Shown: positions 25,748 to 33,929 of the stretch, piece after piece
How positions within the stretch are numbered: position 1 is the stretch's first letter
How the letters are laid out: each line of letters begins with the position of its first letter
Assembly: GCF_036492425.1 (NCBI RefSeq)
Contig: NZ_AP025297.1
Span: 62,001-126,000, forward strand
DNA length: 64,000 bases
Direction: 5' to 3'
DNA from: Persicobacter psychrovividus
Lineage (GTDB): Bacteria; Bacteroidota; Bacteroidia; Cytophagales; Cyclobacteriaceae
Notes under the pieces: model-generated
What the model saw: only the letters and a program-made list of their open reading frames with translations
The model's database searches: none
What the model was told of the DNA's origin: nothing
Made by a program: the position numbers and the translations under genes

Positions 25748-27271
25748 ATGAGGTATTTTTTTACTTGTATTTTATGTCTTTGGGCAAGCATGTTGCTGGC
25801 TCAAAATACCTTCAAAATCAAAACCAATATTGAGAACGACAGCCTGGTCATGGGCTTCGATATTGCCATGAAGGATTTGAACAACAACCTCAGAAAGGGA
25901 AAAACCCGACTCACCGACCGCATGAGCGAAGCGCCTTTGCTGGAAGCTGGAGCTGATTATGACCAACCCTGGACACGCGATATTTCCATCAATACGATCA
26001 ACGGAACAGCCTTCTGGCAACCCGAAGCCATCAAGCGTACCCTTTGGGCCGTTTGCGAGCATTCCCCTGAAGGCGATACCCTGATTGGTGGGCAGTATTG
26101 GGATAATATGATCTGGGCACTCGGCGCTGATGCCTATTACCGTGCATCGCAGGATGAGGAATTTTTGAGCCGTGCATGGCCTGTGATTACCCGAACACTA
26201 AAACAGAAAGAAACACTGGAGCTTGATAAAGAAAAAGGACTTTTCCGTGGGGGCGCCATTTACGGGGATGGCATTTCGGCATATGATGCTCGCTATACCG
26301 ATACGGGCGAATACACAGGAACGGAATGGAACTGTACGATCACCAAGTGGGTGGAGCACAATCCAAGCCTGAAAAGTGAAGGTGGCGGTTTGCCAATGAT
26401 GGTGCTTTCCACCAACGTGATGTACTATCAGGTGTATCAGACCTTGGCGACTTTATCCAAGGAAAAAGGCCTTTCAAATGATCAATATCAGAAGAAAGCC
26501 AAAGCACTGAAAAAAGCCATTCAACAGTATTTCTGGAATAAAGAGCAGCAGAGTTTCAATTATTATATTGATCCTTGGGGCGTGAATGACCGTCAGGAGG
26601 GATTGGGTATTTCGATGTTATTGCTCACTGATATCCCGACTCCAAAACAGCGTCAGGCTATTTTTGATAATATTCAAATCACCACTTTTGGACTGCCTTG
26701 TGTGTATCCTTCCTATGATCGATACAACAAAGAAGGACATTACAGCAGACACGCAGGAACCGTATGGGGGCATATCCTCGGTTTTTGGGGAAGTGCTACT
26801 TTACATAATGCACAAGAGCAACTGTTCATTGACAATATGAAGATCATGGCGCATTGGTTTGTGCGTGATGGTGAATGTCGGGAGATTTATCATCCTGACA
26901 CAGGATTGCCTTATGGCGGTTTGCAGGAAGATGGTTTTAAAAAAGGTTGGATCCGTGAGTGGGAATCCACGCACGAACAAACCTGGACGGCAACGGGCTA
27001 TTTGCGATTATTTCTGTTTGATATTTTCGGCCTTACAGTGAAGGAAAATGGGCTGTACTTTAAACCAAATCAATGCTTGGACCGCAGCTTTGTCGAATTG
27101 GATGGTCTTCGATTTGCTGATGCTGAACTGAATATTCGCCTTCAGGGCAAAGGTCAAAAGGTGAAGGCTGTTTTACTTGATGATCAGAAGGTAGATTTTA
27201 TCCCAAAAAATCTGAAAGGGAAACATCAGGTGCGGGTTGTGCTTGAGGGCGATAAGGGTATTTCGGGTTAA
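25748..27271 (+). CDS. Six-hairpin glycosidase-like protein (MGH1/GH63-like clan), periplasmic
   Basis: 507 residues with signal peptide ending LLAQ. An (alpha/alpha)6 toroid is indicated by helical pairs and motifs QPWTRDISINTINGTAFW, GGQYWDNMIWALGADAYY, GGAIYGDGISAYDARY, SMLLLTDIPT and HAGTVWGHILGFW at regular spacing, ending in a small beta domain. This resembles the mannosylglycerate-hydrolase-like / GH63-like group, but the exact family and substrate are uncertain. No lipobox or T9SS tail, so probably periplasmic. It would act on oligosaccharides taken in by the locus. Confidence 0.65.
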   Translation: MRYFFTCILCLWASMLLAQNTFKIKTNIENDSLVMGFDIAMKDLNNNLRKGKTRLTDRMSEAPLLEAGADYDQPWTRDISINTINGTAFWQPEAIKRTLWAVCEHSPEGDTLIGGQYWDNMIWALGADAYYRASQDEEFLSRAWPVITRTLKQKETLELDKEKGLFRGGAIYGDGISAYDARYTDTGEYTGTEWNCTITKWVEHNPSLKSEGGGLPMMVLSTNVMYYQVYQTLATLSKEKGLSNDQYQKKAKALKKAIQQYFWNKEQQSFNYYIDPWGVNDRQEGLGISMLLLTDIPTPKQRQAIFDNIQITTFGLPCVYPSYDRYNKEGHYSRHAGTVWGHILGFWGSATLHNAQEQLFIDNMKIMAHWFVRDGECREIYHPDTGLPYGGLQEDGFKKGWIREWESTHEQTWTATGYLRLFLFDIFGLTVKENGLYFKPNQCLDRSFVELDGLRFADAELNIRLQGKGQKVKAVLLDDQKVDFIPKNLKGKHQVRVVLEGDKGISG

Positions 27272-27328
27272 AACCCGAAGCTATTACAAAATGTACCTTC
27301 GGCACATCAGCCCTGAAGGGGCTTTTTG
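27262..27328 (+). terminator. Hairpins after the six-hairpin glycosidase gene
   Basis: Two structures: TTCGGGTT/AACCCGAA (27262-27279), which contains the stop codon, and AGCCC/GGGCT (27309-27313 and 27319-27323) followed by a T run to 27327. The second has the form of a short intrinsic terminator. A further inverted repeat CATGGAAT/ATTCCATG spans 27336-27353. Confidence 0.55.
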
Positions 27329-27400
27329 CAAAAGACATGGAATTTATTCCATGGACAAGTAATGTATTAACATTAAAAAAAACACATTAAACATAAACCT

Positions 27401-30400
27401 ATGAGATTTTTTAGTCTATGTTTCAGCCTGTTGCTGATCAGCTCCATATCCTGGGCAAGCAAGGTGTCAAGTGTCTCCTTTGTAACCAACAAAATCATCA
27501 AAGTGGAATTTGTTGATGGTTATGTTGAGTATGCGGGTGAAGGCAGTTGGTTTGGTCAGGATAAAGTGCACCAAACGCCACTAAATGTGGATCAGGCAGT
27601 TATGCTTGATAAATATCAACTCAAAAACCTTTCTGACGATCAGGTGTACAACCCGATAGTGATCGGTAGAAAATCCAAAATTCACCGCGCCACATGGAAA
27701 GGGCACACGCCAATCTACCACCACACGCTTTATCTTCAGTTCGAGCAGCCTTTGGTAACAGGACAGGATTATCAGTTGATGATTGAAGAAAGTTTGGTTG
27801 AAGAGGATCATACTTTTGATTTGACTTTTGCCAATAATCAGCTTTCATCGAGTATTCACATCACCCAACAGGGTTTTGTGCCCGATGCAAATTTTAAAGT
27901 TGGATACATTTATCAATGGATGGGCGATCAGCGCATGGTCGATTTTGCAGATTACGCAGGGAAGAATTTCCATTTGGTAGATGCTCAAACAGGAGCGGTA
28001 GCTTTCACTGGAAAGGTACAATTGCGCACCACGCTTCAGGAAGCAACAGACAACGTAGAGAAAGCCGACAGCAAGATTTTCGAGGATGGAAAATTGTTTT
28101 CCCGTGCAGATGTTTATGAGTGTAACTTCTCGGATTTCAGTACGGCTGGTGACTATATCTTGCAGGTGGAAGGTATCGGACAATCTTACCCTTTCCATAT
28201 CAAAGCTAATGCATATGAGGAAGCATATTATGTAACTACACGTGGGCTTTACCATCACCGTAGTGGTCCTGCCCGCACCACAGAACATACCCAATGGACC
28301 AAAGGCGTGGATCACATGCCGGGCGTTGATAATTTCAAAGTGCATTATTCGGATTTCCGTTTTATGGACATCCGCAAGGGACATAACAGCTGGTTTGAGG
28401 ATTTGGTAGCCAATAAAACCAATGTGGAGATGCCTGAGGCATGGGGCGCATGGATGGATGCGGCGGATTTTGACCGTCAGGCACGACACATGATCGTCAG
28501 CAGCTTGTTTGCTTTGCATTACCTTTTGGCTCCTGAGAAATTTGTGGATGGTGATCTGAACATTCCTGAAAGTGGCAACGGCATTCCTGATATTATCGAT
28601 GAAGCAATTTGGGGAATTGATTTGTTTCGTCGATGCAAAGGTCCAACGGGCGGAATTATCGGTGGGGTGGAAGCCAATGATCACCCGAGTAGCTATGGAT
28701 CAGTGAAAGACAGCAGCGACCCTAAAATGCAGTGGTTTACCTATGCCGAAGACCCAATGTCATCCTATACTTATGCGGCGGCGATGGTTCAGATTGCAGC
28801 GGCTTTGGAGTTGTCAGGTAACACTTTCAGCAGCCAAAGTTATTACAATGAAGCAGCGGAAGCGTATCAGTGGGCAGAAAATAACTGGAGAGAAGGCGAT
28901 TACAATAAGCTGAAAGATCGTCGTTTGCGTGCCTCGGCTTGGATGTATTATTACACTGGATTGGATTACTTCCAGCAACACTTTAAGGCGGATTATGAAG
29001 CCCGAGCAAGAGATGAAGGAACCAAAGGTTACCATATGGGATTGTTGGGGTATTTGATGGCAGATCATGCGAACAAGGATGAAGCCTTGAATCAAACGGT
29101 AAATAACTTCATTTTTGATTTGGCAGATGAGTTGGTAACGACAGGATCGCAGCGTGCTTCACGTTTGGCCTCTTTCGATAAAAATACTTATCACGCCGTA
29201 GGACATGGAACGACGCCTTATAATACCTTGTTGAACTTCGCTTATGCGACCACAGGTCAGCAGGAATATTTGGACTATGCCCGCACCACAGCCGATTATT
29301 TCTTGGGAGGAAATGCAGTAAATAAAACATACGTTACGGGTCTTGGTGCTGATCCTGTTACCGAAGTATTCCACCTGGACAGCTTCTACGATGATCAGGA
29401 AGAGCCTGTTCCTGGCATCGTCCCTTACGGTTATCACACCTGGGGACAGTGGATGAAATCGGGTGAAAACAGCGTCAACCAGCCTGGATTCAACTATAAA
29501 AATATTTACCCTGAACGCCACTTATGGCCGAGTCACGAATGCTGGTTCCCGAACCGATACACCATCGTAACGAACGAATATACGATCTGGCAGAATATCG
29601 CTCCTGCGGCGATGGCATACGGTTTCTTGGTTCCGAATAAAGAAACGGTGGATCGCAACGCTACTCAAAGAGTGGTGCTGACCGCCCCGATGATGAACCA
29701 AGTGATTGAGAAAAATAAAGAGGTTCAGCTTCATTATCTGACACAAAACAAGCAACAACAAGCTACCGCTGTTCGGGTATTTGTGGATGGTGAATTGGCG
29801 AAAACATTGACCGCCGAGGAGATTGCTCAGGGCTTTTCGGAATTCACATTTGGCGAAACAGGTACGCACGAAATTTATATGGAAGTAGATTTTGGCAATG
29901 AGCAAATTTCCACAGAGGAAGAAGCCGTAACCGTAGAGATAGTGGATACTTTGGCATTGGAGCTTTCTTTTTCAGAAGATATTGAGGAGGAAATTCATCA
30001 GGATACTACTTTGATCGTTGTTGGGAATTTAAATGCTACCACAGGGATCAAACAGGCGAACTTGTATTTGGATGATCAATTGGTTGCACAAAAAGCGGCA
30101 TTGCCGATTGAGTTTGAGTTGAAGGAGCTGGAAGTAGGCGAGCATCAGGTGAAGGTGGAAGTGATCACCAACGTCCTTACCGCCTCATCGGTGAGCAGTG
30201 ACGTTTACAGCCTGAACATTACCGATCGGGTTTTGAACAATGATCCATTGAATCGCCTGGCGGTTTATCCCAACCCTGCTACCTCCGAAATTTTTTTTTC
30301 GGGTGTCAAATCAGTTGATCATGCCGCATTGATCGACCTTCAGGGACAAACTGTAAAGCAGGTTTTCAATGCCTCGGAAATGCACCTACAAGGCGTGGCC

Positions 30401-30472
30401 AATGGGCTATATATCCTGCAGGTAGCCGTGGGATCAGAGGTTCATTCCCAAAAAATAATGATTGTTCGGTAG
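27401..30472 (+). CDS. Secreted GH9-family endoglucanase-like enzyme with T9SS tail
   Basis: 1023 residues with signal peptide ending SWA. Residues about 150-270 hold the Ig-like CelD_N domain usual before GH9 domains. The (alpha/alpha)6 catalytic domain follows: PDIIDEAIWGIDLF (usual PDILDE...W with catalytic Asp region), GSVKDSSDP, the VGHGTTPYNTLLNFAYATTG stretch, DYFLGGNAVNKTYVTGLG, and near the end NEYTIWQNIAP (the GH9 Glu motif, usual NE...N). Then Ig-like/Big domains (about 770-930) and a T9SS tail from about 945 (VYPNPATSEIFF). GH9 enzymes cut beta-1,4-glucans and some mixed-linkage glucans. Same 18-bp leader as the GH74 gene. Confidence 0.83.
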   Translation: MRFFSLCFSLLLISSISWASKVSSVSFVTNKIIKVEFVDGYVEYAGEGSWFGQDKVHQTPLNVDQAVMLDKYQLKNLSDDQVYNPIVIGRKSKIHRATWKGHTPIYHHTLYLQFEQPLVTGQDYQLMIEESLVEEDHTFDLTFANNQLSSSIHITQQGFVPDANFKVGYIYQWMGDQRMVDFADYAGKNFHLVDAQTGAVAFTGKVQLRTTLQEATDNVEKADSKIFEDGKLFSRADVYECNFSDFSTAGDYILQVEGIGQSYPFHIKANAYEEAYYVTTRGLYHHRSGPARTTEHTQWTKGVDHMPGVDNFKVHYSDFRFMDIRKGHNSWFEDLVANKTNVEMPEAWGAWMDAADFDRQARHMIVSSLFALHYLLAPEKFVDGDLNIPESGNGIPDIIDEAIWGIDLFRRCKGPTGGIIGGVEANDHPSSYGSVKDSSDPKMQWFTYAEDPMSSYTYAAAMVQIAAALELSGNTFSSQSYYNEAAEAYQWAENNWREGDYNKLKDRRLRASAWMYYYTGLDYFQQHFKADYEARARDEGTKGYHMGLLGYLMADHANKDEALNQTVNNFIFDLADELVTTGSQRASRLASFDKNTYHAVGHGTTPYNTLLNFAYATTGQQEYLDYARTTADYFLGGNAVNKTYVTGLGADPVTEVFHLDSFYDDQEEPVPGIVPYGYHTWGQWMKSGENSVNQPGFNYKNIYPERHLWPSHECWFPNRYTIVTNEYTIWQNIAPAAMAYGFLVPNKETVDRNATQRVVLTAPMMNQVIEKNKEVQLHYLTQNKQQQATAVRVFVDGELAKTLTAEEIAQGFSEFTFGETGTHEIYMEVDFGNEQISTEEEAVTVEIVDTLALELSFSEDIEEEIHQDTTLIVVGNLNATTGIKQANLYLDDQLVAQKAALPIEFELKELEVGEHQVKVEVITNVLTASSVSSDVYSLNITDRVLNNDPLNRLAVYPNPATSEIFFSGVKSVDHAALIDLQGQTVKQVFNASEMHLQGVANGLYILQVAVGSEVHSQKIMIVR

Positions 30473-30481
30473 TTTTCACCT

Positions 30482-30587
30482 GGTCGTAGGCTCTAACTGG
30501 TCGAAGCGTCCCGCTACGACCCAAAACCCCGCAAGTGTCCGCTTGCCACATCAAAAAACAATCTGGTCGTAGGCTCCTGTCTACGAC
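30482..30587. repeat. Cluster of REP-like intergenic hairpins
   Basis: Three hairpins in 106 bp: GGTCGTAG/CTACGACC (30482-30489 and 30514-30521), GCAAG/CTTGC (30531-30535 and 30542-30546), and GTCGTAG/CTACGAC (30566-30572 and 30581-30587). The CTGGTCG motif of the first and third recurs before and after the group II intron (31875 and 33819). Confidence 0.65.
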
Positions 30588-30643
30588 ACACATTACTGCA
30601 ATCTTCGGCTTACACACAACAAAAAATTAAATATTAACACACC

Positions 30644-31810
30644 ATGTTTCAAGATAAAATCAATCAACTTTTAGAAAATCACCAACAGTTGGTGTCCAAG
30701 CAAAATCAGCCCGACAACGGCACAGAAGGATATGTACAACGTTACCAAAATGAGGTATTTACGCCTGCACATTTCCCTCCGCACTGGGTTTATGATTTGA
30801 ATGAATCGACCAACCCGCATTTAGCAAAAAGACTCGGCATCAATGCAGTTTTTAATCCTGGGGCTATCTTCTTTGAGGGGAAATTCTACCTGATGATGCG
30901 CGTGGAAGGCTACGACAGAAAAAGCTTTTTTGTTTTGGCATCAAGCCAAACGGGCGTTGATCAGTTCGAAGTAGAAGGGTTGCCAATCGCCATCCCTCAA
31001 CTTGAGGACCGCGATGTGAATGTGTATGATATGCGCCTGACCCAACATCAGGACGGCTATATCTATGGGACTTTTTGTGTGGAAAGAAAAGACCCTGATG
31101 CCAAATCGGGCGACGAATCTTCGGCGGTGGCAGCCTGTGGTATCATCCGTTCCAAAGATTTGAAAAGCTGGGAACGATTGCCCGATTTGATTACCTATTC
31201 GGGACAGCAGCGTAATGTGGTGCTACACCCCGAATTTGTTGATGGCAAATATGCGCTTTACACCCGTCCGCAGGATGGATTTATTGACACTGGTAAAGGT
31301 GGTGGTATTGGTTTTGGCTTGAGCGAAAGCATGGAAAATGCGGAAGTGAAGGAAGAAATCATCCTTGACCCGAAAAAATACCACACCATCAAGGAAGTTA
31401 AAAATGGGCAAGGTCCTGCACCGATAAAAACCGACAAAGGGTGGTTGCACTTGGCACACGGCGTACGAAATACAGCGGCTGGTTTGCGTTATGTACTCTA
31501 TATGTTCATGACTGATTTGGAGGATTTAACCAAAGTGATCGCCCGTCCTGGTGGCTACTTTATGGCACCTGAAGGTAGCGAGAGAGTAGGCGATGTAAGC
31601 AATGTATTGTTTGTTAATGGATGGATCGAGCAGGAAGGCAAAATATTTATCTACTACGCTTCTTCCGATACCCGCATTCATGTGGCGACTTCCTCGGTTG
31701 ATCAATTAGTGGACTATTGCCTGAATACGCCCGAAGATCCATATTTTAGTTCGGATTGTGTAGCGCAACGTATTGCGTTGATTCAGCAAAATGAAGCGGT
31801 GTTGGTTTAA
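30644..31810 (+). CDS. GH130 beta-mannoside phosphorylase/hydrolase
   Basis: 388 residues, no signal peptide, so cytoplasmic. Five-bladed propeller features of GH130: NAVFNPGAIFFEGKFYLMMRVEGYDRKSF, NVYDMRLTQHQDGYIYGTFC, RNVVLHPEFVDGKYALYTRP, and NGQGPAPIKTDKGWLHLAHGV at about 249-269. The set resembles 4-O-beta-mannosyl-glucose phosphorylase-type members. Known chemistry: phosphorolysis of a beta-mannosyl unit to mannose-1-phosphate; a few members hydrolyse. It points to beta-mannose in the substrate and would complete intracellular breakdown after uptake. Confidence 0.9.
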   Translation: MFQDKINQLLENHQQLVSKQNQPDNGTEGYVQRYQNEVFTPAHFPPHWVYDLNESTNPHLAKRLGINAVFNPGAIFFEGKFYLMMRVEGYDRKSFFVLASSQTGVDQFEVEGLPIAIPQLEDRDVNVYDMRLTQHQDGYIYGTFCVERKDPDAKSGDESSAVAACGIIRSKDLKSWERLPDLITYSGQQRNVVLHPEFVDGKYALYTRPQDGFIDTGKGGGIGFGLSESMENAEVKEEIILDPKKYHTIKEVKNGQGPAPIKTDKGWLHLAHGVRNTAAGLRYVLYMFMTDLEDLTKVIARPGGYFMAPEGSERVGDVSNVLFVNGWIEQEGKIFIYYASSDTRIHVATSSVDQLVDYCLNTPEDPYFSSDCVAQRIALIQQNEAVLV

Positions 31811-31828
31811 TTTATAAACATTATGCAG

Positions 31829-31848
31829 GGACGTTGCATGCAACGTCC
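31829..31848. repeat. Perfect 20-bp palindrome GGACGTTGCATGCAACGTCC
   Basis: Lies 18 bp after the GH130 stop. No loop, no T run. Shares the GCATGC core and a preceding GCAGGG-like flank with the palindrome at 24819. REP-like intergenic element. Confidence 0.7.
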
Positions 31849-31875
31849 GTACCGTCAGGTACAAAAATATAAATC

Positions 31876-31906
31876 TGGTCGCGGCAACATGCTTCGACCA
31901 TTTTTT
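31876..31906 (+). terminator. Terminator hairpin upstream of the group II intron
   Basis: Arms TGGTCG (31876-31881) and CGACCA (31895-31900) followed by six T (31901-31906). The intron begins at the next base. It would terminate GH130 transcription and is the insertion target of the intron. Confidence 0.7.
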
Positions 31907-33808
31907 GTGTGCGCCGTGCATGGCGATTAACTAATCGGTGCAAGTCCGTAGTGGGGGTTAGTAGTGTCAACCACATAGCAGAAGGCAGGGGTGTTTACCG
32001 TGAGGTATAATCTGAAGGAAGCCGTATGCAAATCTCTGGCCTGAGGGACACGAACATCATGAGGCAGTATTGTTTGGATAAGCTTGCATAACAAAGTAAA
32101 GTCCGAAACTACTCGGAAGGCAATGCTGTAGATGGTGCAGGTAGATGGAGAGAAAGTTAATCGTCTTACCGCGGGAGATCTCGCAGGGGTGTCTACTAAT
32201 AGTAAAGGGCACGTTCGAAAAAGGTTTACTGCGAGAAGTCAGCCGAAGTCATAGTAGTCGAGACCGATGGCGAAGGACTGAACTTTAATTAGGAATCATT
32301 ATAGAAAGTTACCGAATGAAAGGTAGAAAGCAGAAAGTACGAAGAAACAGTAGCTTGTTCGGAAAAGCACCTGCAGAACAGGAGAAAGCCGATCGAGTGC
32401 CGACTTTTGTTTGGATAACTGAAGCGGATGATTTCACAGTTACACAGAGAAAGGAAGGATTGTTAGACAAAATCTTGTGTCCTTATAATTTGAACCGAGC
32501 TTATCAGCGAGTGGTCAAGAACAAAGGGAGCCATGGAATTGATGGAATGAAGGTCGGCGCTTTGGCGTCATATCTGCAAATTCATGGAAGGGAAATTGTA
32601 CAATCCATACGTCAAGGGAACTACCGCCCGAACCCAGTCCGACGTGTAGAAATACCGAAGGACAATGGGAAGACACGCCCTTTGGGGATACCAACGGTAG
32701 TGGATCGTTGGGTACAACAGGCGATCAGCCAAGTTTTAGTTCCGATTTACGAAAAGGAATTTTCACCTCATAGCTATGGATTTCGTCCTGGTCGCAGTCA
32801 GCATCAGGCATTACTTCAAAGCCAAGAGATTTTATCAGAAGGCTATCGCTATGCGGTGGACTTAGATATGGAGAAGTTCTTTGACACGGTAAATCATAGT
32901 TATCTTATCACTTTACTGTCAGAACAAATCAAGGAAGGATCGGTGATTTCACTCATTCACAAATATTTGAATGCAGGTGTTGTGATCGGTCATAAATTTG
33001 AAGCAAGCACCGACGGCGTACCGCAGGGTGGACCATTGAGCCCATTATTGAGCAATGTAATGCTTAATGTGTTGGATCAAGAACTGACCAAGCGGGGACA
33101 CCGATTCGTGCGCTATGCTGATGATATGATTATCTTTAGTAAAGGTAGAAAAGGAGCGGAACGACTCAAAAGAACAGTTACCCGATTTATTGAAGGTAGG
33201 CTGTATTTGAGGGTGAACAAGGAGAAAACGCAGGTAGTACCAAGACGGCAAATCAAATTTTTGGGATACTCCTTCTACATGTGGAAGGGAAAAGCACGTT
33301 TTCGAGTTCAAGCCAAAAGTATCAATCGGCTAAAGGATAAAATGCGTGCTATCACCAATAAAAGTAATGGTCTGGGCTATCAAAGGCGGAAAACCCTGCT
33401 ATCTCAAACGATAAAAGGGTGGATCAATTACTACAAATTTGCCGAGATGAAAACCATCATGCAACGACTCGACGAGTGGTTACGCCGACGAATTCGGGCA
33501 TTTACTTGGAAGAATTGGAAGCGGGTAAGAACACGGTTCAAGGAACTAAAGCGACTGGGTGCCGATACATCGAAAGCCTGGGAACACGCCAACACAAGAA
33601 AAGGACATTGGCGGATCGCAAAGAGCCCTGTATTACACAAAACCCTGACTGATGAAGTGCTTCGAGAACAAGGCTACGTCTCTCTAAAGACATACTATCT
33701 CTCTGTACACTGAATTAAGGAACCGCCCTGTACGGATCCGTACGCAGGGTGGTGTGGGAGGTGCACTGGTGAAAGAGGAAATTCTCTTTCACCAGCCATC
33801 TACCCTAT
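31907..33808 (+). mobile_element. Group IIC intron with maturase gene
   Basis: The 5' end GTGTGC and the inner landmarks (CTGAAGGAAGC, a CTGAGG-ACACGAAC block, TTGCATAACAAA...AAAGTCC, AGAAGTCAGC-GAAGTCATAGTA, GAAGGAC-GAAC) follow the known group IIC intron of Oceanobacillus iheyensis as I remember it. The domain V hairpin is at about 33719-33757 (GAACCGCC ... GGGTGGTGTGG with a tetraloop stem TACG/CGTA). The domain VI stem has 12-bp perfect arms at 33766-33777 and 33784-33795. The 3' end is probably ...CTAT at 33808. Insertion directly after a T run is the known IIC preference. The maturase is encoded in domain IV. Exact ends are inferred, within a few bases. Confidence 0.88.
32316..33713 (+). 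CDS. ltrA: Group II intron reverse transcriptase / maturase
   Basis: 465 residues. Reverse transcriptase blocks in order: GSHGIDGMKV, PVRRVEIPKDNGKTRPLGIP, HSYGFRPGRSQHQAL, AVDLDMEKFFDTVNH, GVPQGGPLSPLLSN, and the active-site VRYADDMIIFS at about 267-277. Domain X follows (KGWINYYKFAEM ... AWEHANTRKGHWRIAKSP). There is no C-terminal HNH endonuclease, as in group IIC proteins. It helps the intron splice and reinsert. All motifs are intact, so the intron may be active. Confidence 0.95.
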   Translation: MKGRKQKVRRNSSLFGKAPAEQEKADRVPTFVWITEADDFTVTQRKEGLLDKILCPYNLNRAYQRVVKNKGSHGIDGMKVGALASYLQIHGREIVQSIRQGNYRPNPVRRVEIPKDNGKTRPLGIPTVVDRWVQQAISQVLVPIYEKEFSPHSYGFRPGRSQHQALLQSQEILSEGYRYAVDLDMEKFFDTVNHSYLITLLSEQIKEGSVISLIHKYLNAGVVIGHKFEASTDGVPQGGPLSPLLSNVMLNVLDQELTKRGHRFVRYADDMIIFSKGRKGAERLKRTVTRFIEGRLYLRVNKEKTQVVPRRQIKFLGYSFYMWKGKARFRVQAKSINRLKDKMRAITNKSNGLGYQRRKTLLSQTIKGWINYYKFAEMKTIMQRLDEWLRRRIRAFTWKNWKRVRTRFKELKRLGADTSKAWEHANTRKGHWRIAKSPVLHKTLTDEVLREQGYVSLKTYYLSVH

Positions 33809-33819
33809 TCACCCAAATC

Positions 33820-33850
33820 TGGTCGTTGCATCTCGCTGCGACCATTTTTT
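33820..33850 (+). terminator. Second CTGGTCG-type terminator, downstream of the intron
   Basis: Arms TGGTCG (33820-33825) and CGACCA (33839-33844) with six T (33845-33850). Nearly the same design as the hairpin at 31876, with a different loop. The intron thus lies between two similar terminators. Confidence 0.65.
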
Positions 33851-33929
33851 ATTCACATAATTTCCCTTCCCCCTTGGGAGTAACCCCGCTTCCAATCGTA
33901 TCATTTACAAAAATTATCATTTTTGAAAT

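Noticed and set aside
27845-28684. 279-codon minus-strand ORF inside the GH9 gene
   Set aside because: Fully antisense to the GH9 catalytic domain; no domain seen in its translation.
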